Assembly: GCA_036426205.1 (NCBI GenBank)
Contig: CM071568.1
Location: 216,980,527 to 217,044,526, forward strand
Length of the DNA stretch: 64,000 nt
Origin: Ascaphus truei
Taxonomy: Eukaryota; Chordata; Amphibia; Anura; Ascaphidae
Reading direction: 5' to 3'
Shown: positions 56,762 to 64,000 of the stretch, piece by piece
Position numbering within the stretch: the stretch's first letter is position 1
Layout: every line of letters starts with the position of its first letter
The notes under the pieces: model-generated
Database searches by the model: none
Told to the model about the DNA's origin: nothing
The model's input: only the letters and a program-made list of their open reading frames with translations
Position numbers and translations under genes: made by a program

Positions 56762-59700
56762 TTTTTTTTTTTTTAAATATTTTTTTCCTTTATTGGAGAC
56801 ATACACTTGAAATTACATAGAAAGGGTACAATCAGGTTGGTACATAACGGTCAGGTTATAATGAGTCTTGACTGTAGAGTGGGCGCATGGTCTCAATAAA
56901 TTCTTTTATTGATTTTTGGTAAGGAGGGCTGGGGGGAGGACTCAGGGAGGGGGTAGATAGATGGGAACGACAAGAGATGGGGAAGTGGGGTGGGGGAGGG
57001 GGAGGGAAATCCCTCTCTTTCTCTCCATCTCACAAGCGTTTTTTTTTTTTTTTTGCTTGGTCAATCGACGAGGTTTAACTGAGTCCTGGTCGGGCGGTTG
57101 GGTTCAGGAACCTGTCCAGGGCTCCCAGGTATTATAGAATTGTGGCATTTTCTGTTTTAACATGGCCGTCAATTTTTCCATGGTCATAACTGTGTTCACT
57201 CTGTTGACCACGGTCCTTCTTGAGGGCGCTTTTACTTGCTTCCAGGCCGCTGCCACCGAGCATCTCGCCGCCGTAAGTATGGCGGAGGTCAGCCTGGCCT
57301 CAGGGGCTGGGAGATCATCTATTGGTTTACCCAGCACGTACGTCAGAGGGTCCAGGGGAACCTCCAGGCCCAGGGTGTCATCCAGCAGTTTTTGAACTCT
57401 GATCCAAAACCGCTGTATCTCCGGGCATGTCCACCAAATATGGGGCATGTCACCCTTTTGTCCACATCCTCTCCAGCACTCGTCAGTTGCGCCGGGGAAG
57501 ATCTGGCTCAGTCTACTCGGGGTCAGGTACCAGTGGAATAATATTTTGTATATGTTTTCTTTTGTAATCGAGCAGATTGAGGTTTTAGGGGCTGCGTCCC
57601 AGATGTCCTCCCAATCTTCGAGGTCTAGTGGTATACCGAGATCTGTGCACCATTTACGCATATAAGCATGAGTGGGTGGAGGGAGGGAGTTTTCTAGTAT
57701 GCTATAGATTGCCGTAATGAGGCCTTTCTGGTACTCTCCTCTTCGGCAGAGGGACTCAAATTTGGTCAAGGGGGCAAATTTTGGGGCCCGGGTTTGAGCT
57801 CCAAGGAAATGCCTTGTTTGTAAGAATGTAAATATGGGGAGGTGGGGGGCTGATAATTTGATTTTGAGCTCCTGGAAGGACAGAGCTTCGTCATTCTCTA
57901 GCAGATCCGCAACCATGCTAATATTTAGGTCCTTAAATTGACCGATTTGAGCTTGGGAGCATCCAGGAGGGAATGCTGGGTTCCCAAGAATGGGGATAAG
58001 TTGGGAGGAGGGTGAAGTTAGGCCATATTTCCCTCTATTTTTAGACCAGATGGACCACGTGCATTTCATTGCCCCCAATCCGAGCTTCTGGGGGGATTTT
58101 TCCTTATGGTCTGGGGACCAAAGCAGTACTGGGAGGGGGCAGGAGCTATATGGTTGGTTTCTATTTCTAGCCAACAGGCGGAGTCCGGGGGGTTATTCCA
58201 CATTACCGCCTATCTGAGCTGGGCTGCGTGGTAGTATTTAATCACGTCGGGTACCCCTAACCCTCCTCTCGTCTTTGCCGCCATGAGCACTGAGCGCGGG
58301 ACTCTGGGCCTACGCTGCTGCCATATAAAGCGAATTATTTGTGTCTGTATATTCCTGAGGTCGGTTAGTGGGATTGGGACTGGGAGCGTTTGAAAGTAAT
58401 ACAACAGTCGGGGAAGGATATTCATTTTAGCGGAGACGATTCTGCCAAACCAAGAAATCTGGTATGTATTCCAAGCTTCAAGATCTTTCTTGATCTGGCT
58501 AAAAAGGGGGGGATAGTTAGTTTTATATAGCAAGGAGTACATTCTAGTAATTTTGATCCCTAGGTATTTTATGTGGGAGGAATTCCATCTATATTTGTAG
58601 TTATTTTGAAGAAGTTTCCATGTGGGTTCGGGGAGGGATATATTTAGTGCTTTTGATTTGTCCATATTTATTTTGTAATCTGAAGCCAGACTAAACTGAT
58701 CAAGCAGCTTATGTAGGTTGGGTAGGGAGATATGAGGGGCAGCTAAGGTCAGGATGACATCGTCCGCGAAAAGGGATATTTTATAGTCTTTGTCAGCTAT
58801 GGTTATACCTAATATATCTGGATTCGCTCTGACTTGAGCCGCCAGCGGCTCTATTGAGAGAGCAAATAGCAGTGGGGATAGTGGGCAACCCTGCCTAGTT
58901 CCGTTGCGTATATGGATAGGGCTAGCTTGTCCTCCCGGCAGTTTCAGGTATGCAGTAGGGTTCTGATATAGTGCCCTAACCCCTTCTAGGAATGGTCCTG
59001 AGAAGCCGAACTTGATCATAGTTTGATCAAGGAAGGACCATTTGATACAGTCAAATGCCTTCTCGGCATCTAGACTCAGGATCATGGCCTGGAGTTTGTT
59101 GAGATGCACGTGGTCTATGATATCAATAATTTTACGGGTGTTGTCAGAGGCCTGTCTTCCTGACACAAATCCCACTTGGTCTATATGAATTAGTCGGGGG
59201 AGAATAGGGTTTAGCTTTTTTGCGAGGATCTTGCTATAGAGTGTTAGGTCTGTGTTAAGCAGGGAGATTGGTCTGTAGCTACCGCAATGAAGCGGGTCCC
59301 TTCCTTCCTTGTGGATGATAGCTAAATTAGCAGCAGAAATTGTGCCTGGGATTGGGGCTCCTTCTAGAAAGGAGTTGAACATATCTAGGAGATATGGGGA
59401 GAGAGACGATTTAATTTTTTTATAATATGCATTTGAAAAGCCGTCAGGACCAGGAGTTTTGGCTATCTTAAGGGTGCTTATGGCTTGTGCCAGTTCTTCC
59501 TGGGTGATTGTAGCGTTTAGGGCATTGAGTTCCTCGTCGGAGAGGGAGGGGAGTTTGCAATTTGCTAAGAATCGAGTTGCCAATTCCGCCTCTGCAGGGG
59601 CTTGGTTGGGGAGTGGAGGTTATAGAGCTCCGTGTAATAGTTTGCAAATTCTTGGGCAATTTCGTTGTCGAGGTACGTGGTGCGACCCTCTTAGGTACGG

Positions 59701-60005
59701 ATTCTCGTGATTTGGGCTCTTGCTTTTATGCCTCTTAGTTTTGATGCTAATAATTTGTCGGCCTTATTACCTTTATCGTAAAACCTCTGATTGGTCCATT
59801 TGAGCGCTCTCTCCACTTCTTCTAGTTGGGATTGCTTTAATTCAGTTATTGCTTTGTCAAGTATTCTGAGTATTTTTTTGGATGGGGACGTTTTGTGTTG
59901 TTGTTCGAGGGAAATTATTTTGTCAGTCAGCGCCTTTTGTGCCTCTAATTTGGATTTTTTCTTGTAGGATGTCAATGAAATTAGGTCGCCTCTGATTGTT
60001 GCCAA
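56762..60005 (-). mobile_element. L1-clade LINE, 5'-truncated, nearly full ORF2 C-terminal two thirds
   Basis: Reverse strand. It starts (5'-truncated) in the linker before the reverse transcriptase (59691-60005, coiled and lysine-rich). Frame 58210-59583 has KTPGPDGFSNAYYK, HIDQVGFVSGRQASDNTR, LSLDAEKAFDCIKW, GTRQGCPLSPLLFAL, catalytic FADD near residue 272 and YLGIKI. Frame 57104-58174 is the C-terminal domain, with a CCHC-like C-W-R-G-C-G...H...C motif. There is a stop at about 59690, a frameshift between 59583 and 59660 and another at about 58205. An AATAAA and a poly-A (plus-strand T-run, 56762-56774) end the element. Dead, but less decayed than the copy at 50540. Confidence 0.9.
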
Positions 60006-60019
60006 GGTAACTGTGGTGG

Positions 60020-60365
60020 GTAGGGGGGGGGGGGGGGTTATAGCCCGTTTTTATTCTGCCATACGGCCAGCGAATTTGTGGGCCGTATTTTTATACAAGT
60101 ATTGGTGAAATCTACATCAACTTCTACAAATTGCGACCGTTAAGTCCCTCTGGGGAGAGGGGATGGGTGGGGGGGGGGGGGGGGATAGCTCTTCTTATTT
60201 AGCTATGCGGTTTATAACTGAGTGGCCTTCCTTCCAACATGAGGAAAACTAAGGCAACTATCCAATCCTATATATTGTGGGCATGAGGGCGATCCGGGGG
60301 GGGGGGTGGGTGCTCACTGGGGGGCTGGGACTGGCCCTTCGGGGGGGGGGGGGGAAGGGGGGGAG
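60020..60365 (+). repeat. cluster of long G-runs
   Basis: Runs of about 11 to 16 G near 60023, 60170 and 60340 with shorter ones at 60297-60306 and 60358-60363, just beyond the truncated end of the L1 copy. They could form G-quadruplexes. Run lengths may be sequencing-limited. Confidence 0.8.
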
Positions 60366-60559
60366 CATTTGATTGTTGGCTTTTTGAACTGTATTTTGAC
60401 ATATGAGACTTTACAGTTAGAACTTGAGTCAGCAACATTGAGTGGGGACCCTGATGTCACTCTGAAGGGGGGCGGGTTTGATTAACAACTTATTGAACAA
60501 CAACTTGGCATGCGAGATTTTACATTTAGAACTTGAATCAATAACCTTGAATGTTGACC

Positions 60560-61330
60560 CTGGCCTGCCTTCTCCCCCCTGCCCCTGCCTTCTCCCCCCT
60601 GCCCCTGCCTACCTCCCCACTCCTGCCTTCCCCCCTGCCCCTGCATTCCCCTCCGCCCCTGCTTCCCCCTCCCCCCACCCCTACATTCCCCCACCTGCTG
60701 CACACACTGCAAACGCCCTCCCGCCCCTGCCTCCCCCCCACCCCTGCATTCCCCCCCCCGCCCGTCTTCCCCCCACCCGCCGCACGCACTCCCGACACCC
60801 TCCCGCCGCCCGCCCTTCCGCTTCTTCCTTTCACCCTCCCACCCCTGGCTTTCACCTGCCCGTCCTCCCGCCTCTGCCGTTCACCCACTCGCCGCCCGCA
60901 CTCCCGCCGCCCTCCCGCCTTTATCCAACCCGCCACCCGCACTCCCGACTCTGCCTTTCACCCACCCGCTGCCTCACACCCCTGCGCCCCACAGCCACCG
61001 CCCGCACTCAACAGACACCTGCCGCCTCTCACCCACCCGCCACATTCAACACACACCCGCCACCTCTCACCTACCCTACACACACCTGCCACCTCCCACC
61101 CCTACACACCGACATCACTGACCAGCTGCCGCACCCACACACCACCCACCCGGCACCTCCCGTCACACACCCACCCGCCGCACTCACACCCCTACGCACC
61201 GACATCACTGTTCAGCCGCCGCCCGCACTCACACCCTAGCGGGACCCCCACCCACAGCCAGCACTCACTACCCACCCGCCACGCGTACTGAACACCCACC
61301 CGACACCTCACACCTGCTCACACCCTAGTG
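60560..61330 (+). repeat. C-rich low-complexity and minisatellite tract
   Basis: CCTGCCTTCTCCCCCCTGCC units, then CACCCGCCGC- and CACACCC-type repeats. The long proline-rich frames are artefacts of composition. Confidence 0.9.
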
Positions 61331-61567
61331 GGACACACACCTCACATTTTGACATCACTTATGTCATCAAAATATACATTGTACTGTGGTGTGTTTACAA
61401 TAAACCATTTTTAAACAACAACATCGTATTACATTTTTTTCCATGTTTCTTTTCAACATTATTATACAACCTTTCCACCAAATAGTCAACCTATTGTTCC
61501 CCTATTTATAAATAATACTATCTATTATGGATTTACATCCCAAGCAACGCCGGGTATATCAGCTAGT
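61331..61567 (+). mobile_element. possible Helitron 3' end
   Basis: AT-rich sequence ending AGCAACGCCGGGTATATCAG then CTAG before TATATG. The CTAG|T ending and the GCCGGGTATATCAGCTAG phrase recall Helitron termini. No clear 3' hairpin and no 5' TC end are identified. Confidence 0.25.
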
Positions 61568-61589
61568 ATATGTATAGATATATATATAC

Positions 61590-62170
61590 TGTGACAGAAA
61601 CCAGGGGATGGTAATAAATTCCATATACAGGGCTCCCAGGATACTGAACAGTTTCTGTCCTGTCTAGGCTGAACAGGGCAGCCTCGTGGTACATGCACTC
61701 CATTCCATAGTTTGTCTGCTGCCTGTTTTTTGTCACCTGTCATGCTGATTAGAGATCAGGTATACAAGACCTGTTTCCTGTTTCCTCTCCCCCTCTCCCC
61801 AAGAGCCTGGAGGCTGGAAGGCTGCTGACCTAAGAGGGCGGAGAAACCTCTTCCCCAAACAGGTTGAAACTTTATGTTCGTTTGTCTAAGGCTGCAAAGA
61901 TACTTATTTTGTTGGTGGAAGTGGACAAGCCACTTCCAACCCTGAGTCAGGGAATATCTAAGTTTAAGTTATCGCTCAGATGAGCAGCTTTTTGTTTGGC
62001 TTTGTTTTCTGTTTGCACTGTGGCAGTCTCAGTGCCTGGGACTGAATAAACCAGGCATAACCTGTTTAAAGGGACAGTACGTGACGTCTCATCATTTAAC
62101 CTACCCTAAAAGACCGTGTTCTAACAGTCCCGGACAGACGGCAGAGCCCCGGAGTAAGCCGTTTGTCACA
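61590..62170 (+). mobile_element. Gypsy-type LTR, copy 1, followed by primer-binding-like site and gag-like start
   Basis: TGTGACAGAAACCAGG...GCCGTTTGTCACA, inverted TGTGACA/TGTCACA ends. GACTGAATAAACC gives a polyadenylation signal. After it come TA and TGGTGGAGAATGCGGGCA (from 62173), in primer-binding-site position, then a leader and an ATG at 62255 reading MEDVVSALVRNEFVGLAELE before a stop at 62316. This looks like the 5' end of a Gypsy-type element cut off within gag. Confidence 0.8.
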
Positions 62171-62427
62171 TATGGTGGAGAATGCGGGCAGAACACTAAA
62201 AGGTCTGCGGGTTAAAGAGGAGTTTTTTTTTCTCTTTTCTCCTCTCCAAACAAGATGGAAGACGTGGTGAGTGCGCTGGTACGCAATGAATTCGTGGGAC
62301 TAGCCGAGCTCGAATAAAGTGTGTCGCCAGTGTATATATATTTTATTTATATAATAAATAATCCACCCCAGCAGGAGCAGACACAAGTGAAAAAACTTGC
62401 ATTCAGAAGTAAACACCGAACAAACAT

Positions 62428-62462
62428 GACCAACGTTTCGGTCCTCGTAGGACCTTCCTCAG
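62428..62462 (-). ncRNA. hammerhead-like ribozyme core
   Basis: Reverse strand: CTGAGGA, a hairpin AGGTCC-TACG-AGGACC, GAAAC, GTTG, GTC. C-U-G-A-N-G-A, G-A-A-A and a two-pair stem III closing on GUC match the hammerhead consensus. An extra A precedes the GGTCC stem, and stem I cannot be formed with the adjacent bases. Downstream on that strand is an AATAAA (about 62345). Confidence 0.4.
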
Positions 62463-62505
62463 GGTGGTGCTTGAGACTACTGGCCAGTGGATACCTTATA
62501 TACCC

Positions 62506-63085
62506 TGTGACAGAAACCAGGGGATGGTAATAAATTCCATATACAAGGCTCCCAGGATACTGAACAGTTTCTGTCCTGTCTAGGTTGAACAGGGCAGCCT
62601 CGTGGTACATGCACTCCATTCCACAGTTTGTCTGCTGCCTGTTTTCTGTCACCTGTCATGCTGATTAGAGATCAGGTATATAAGACCTGTTTCCTGTTTC
62701 CTCTCCCCCTCTCCCCAAGAGCCTGGAGGCTGAAAGGCTGCTGAACTAAGAGGGCGGAGAAACCTCTTCCCCAAACAGGTTGAAACTTTCTGTTCGTTTG
62801 TCTAAGACTGCAAAGATACTTATATTGTTGGTGGAAGTGGACAAGCCACTTCCAACCCTGAGTCAGGGATATCTAAGTATAAGTTATCGCTCAGAGGAGC
62901 AGCTTTTTGTTTGGCTTTGTTTTCTGTTTGCACTGTGGCAGTCTCAGTGCCTGGGACTAAATAAACCAGGCATAACCTGTTTAAAGGAACAGTACGTGAC
63001 GTCTCATCATTTAATCTACCCTAAAAGACTGTGTTCTAACAGTCCCGGACAGACAGCGGAGCCCCGGAGTAAGCCGTTTATTACA
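62506..63085 (+). mobile_element. Gypsy-type LTR, copy 2 (solo)
   Basis: TGTGACAGAAACCAGG...GCCGTTTATTACA, nearly identical along its length to 61590-62170 and in the same orientation. It is not followed by the TGGTGGAGAATG site, so it is a solo LTR. Flanks TACCC and ATCCC are not a clean duplication. Confidence 0.85.
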
Positions 63086-63825
63086 ATCCCCACACCCTGA
63101 TGACACAATCTGGGTAGGTGATTGGTCATGCAACAAGTCCCATGACCTGTCACAATGTCGCTGACGTTGCTCTGCACCCGTCATCGGAACAGCTGCCTAG
63201 TCCATAACAATCAATGATGCGCACGCACTACCACCAGTCAGCCGATGCGAAGGAAGGAAGCGTCCTCCGTTTCCATGGTACCGTGCTGCGGGAGACCGTG
63301 ACACCTTGGTCATCAGAGAAGACTGAACGGCTTAGCTGAATGTGCATGCGCGGTCTCGTCACCACATGAATAGGCAGCGCGGCATCCCCCACAGTCAGGA
63401 GACACGCTATGAATCCATAACGTCATGGCAATCCTGGTATTGGGGGTAGCGTCTGACTGCACATCAGGACAGGATCCTCGCATATGCATTAAGAGTGGTC
63501 ATAAACGGGACATCGGGAGAGGCCTCCATGGGTATTCTAAAATAACAAATAGTGGGGAACAAACGTGAACAAAGGGTGAAGGAAATAAAAGCAGAATTTC
63601 TCAGGGATGCGGGCTAGTTAATGAGATCAGTATTTCATCAGAAGGCTACTACTGCACCGACACACTTTATTCGAGCAAATACCCAGTATGTACCTGGCAG
63701 ATACCTGGAATGCGCCGCTCCTCACCTCTGACAAGCCCCGTTGCGTTTGCCTTCCCAGCCTGGGTTCATGCCTGGCTGACGGACGGCTGATCTGTTAAAT
63801 GATAATGATTAGGATTTAATAGGCT

Positions 63826-64000
63826 GCAAACACACACACACACACACACACAGCGAGACACACACGCACACACACAGTGAGACACACGCGCACACACACA
63901 GTGAGACACACGCACACACAGTGAGACGCACACACACACACAGTGAGACATACGCGCACACACACACACACAGTGAGACACATACACACACACAGTGAGA
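63826..64000. repeat. CA microsatellite with GTGAGACACAC interruptions
   Basis: (CA)n with a recurring CACAGTGAGACACAC unit running to the window edge. The cysteine/valine-rich reverse-strand frames are spurious. Confidence 0.95.

Larger units (their letters stand above)
62308..63676. repeat. region between 19-bp inverted repeats, interrupted by an LTR
   Basis: GCTCGAATAAAGTGTGTCG (62308-62326) and its exact reverse complement CGACACACTTTATTCGAGC (63658-63676). A related GCTCGGATAAAACGTGTCGG is at the right edge of the CpG block (about 16780). Because homology to 16780 continues outside the inverted repeat, these may be ends of two facing elements and not one element. The sequence 63086-63650 is otherwise unassigned. 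Confidence 0.5.

Noticed and set aside
60478..61291. 246-253-codon proline-rich frames
   Set aside because: Two overlapping frames of the same C-rich tract, with no non-repetitive domain.
63766..64000. Cys/Val-rich reverse-strand frames
   Set aside because: Translation of the CA microsatellite.

Overview
The window looks like non-genic or intronic DNA of a vertebrate with a repeat-rich genome. An amphibian, probably a frog, fits best. I infer this from the mix: Penelope-like elements with a GIY-YIG endonuclease (absent from mammals and birds), L1-, L2- and CR1-type LINEs, Tc1, hAT and Harbinger-type DNA transposons, Gypsy-like LTRs and many foldback elements. I see no complete conventional host gene, no tRNA or rRNA gene, no CRISPR and no bacterial operon. 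Species cannot be told from the sequence alone.

Layout. 1-1.8 kb: tail of a Penelope-like (PLE) reading frame, then unassigned sequence. 1.8-6.6 kb: a 23/16-bp minisatellite with a 1.38-kb higher-order duplication and a solo LTR inserted with a perfect 5-bp target duplication. 6.6-16.4 kb: mostly unassigned AT-rich DNA with a second solo LTR of the same kind, a hAT MITE, an L2/CR1-like LINE relic with a 2A-like motif, a CAC-rich minisatellite, and a 131-bp exon next to an inverted, spliced-looking copy of itself. 16.4-19.4 kb: a CpG-rich hairpin block, a PLE GIY-YIG fragment and a reverse-strand Gypsy-type LTR. 19.4-21.1 kb: GC-rich tandem repeats containing an assembly gap.

21.6-27.7 kb is the most interesting part. 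A 5.35-kb LTR retroelement (LTRs 21873-22992 and 26178-27219, 4-bp target duplication CCTG) lies inside a broken Tc1-like transposase gene, within what looks like an intron of it. It has no pol. It carries two intact reading frames overlapping by 7 nt. The first encodes 400 residues with a four-cysteine zinc-ribbon-like motif, a SUMO-interaction-like motif, a sumoylation consensus and a C-terminal PPPPY. The second encodes 457 residues and I do not recognise it.

28-39 kb holds two long copies (a third, partial, at about 10 kb) of an unnamed repeat family with exon-like segments, one copy carrying a 190-bp-arm foldback and the other an LTR-like insertion, plus a degraded Harbinger-type transposase start at 32.85 kb. 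41.8-46 kb: a hAT element with a nested LTR and three foldback elements. 46.2-50 kb: GC-rich LTR-like blocks and L2/CR1 tails. 50.5-60 kb: two reverse-strand L1-clade LINEs, a CR1 relic and a hAT MITE. 60-64 kb: G-run and C-rich low-complexity DNA, two copies of the Gypsy-type LTR (one followed by a primer-binding-like site and gag-like start), a hammerhead-like hairpin, and a CA microsatellite at the edge.

Most open frames, including all those through the minisatellites, are by-products of stop-poor repeats and are not listed as genes. All family calls come from motifs read by eye; no database search was possible.
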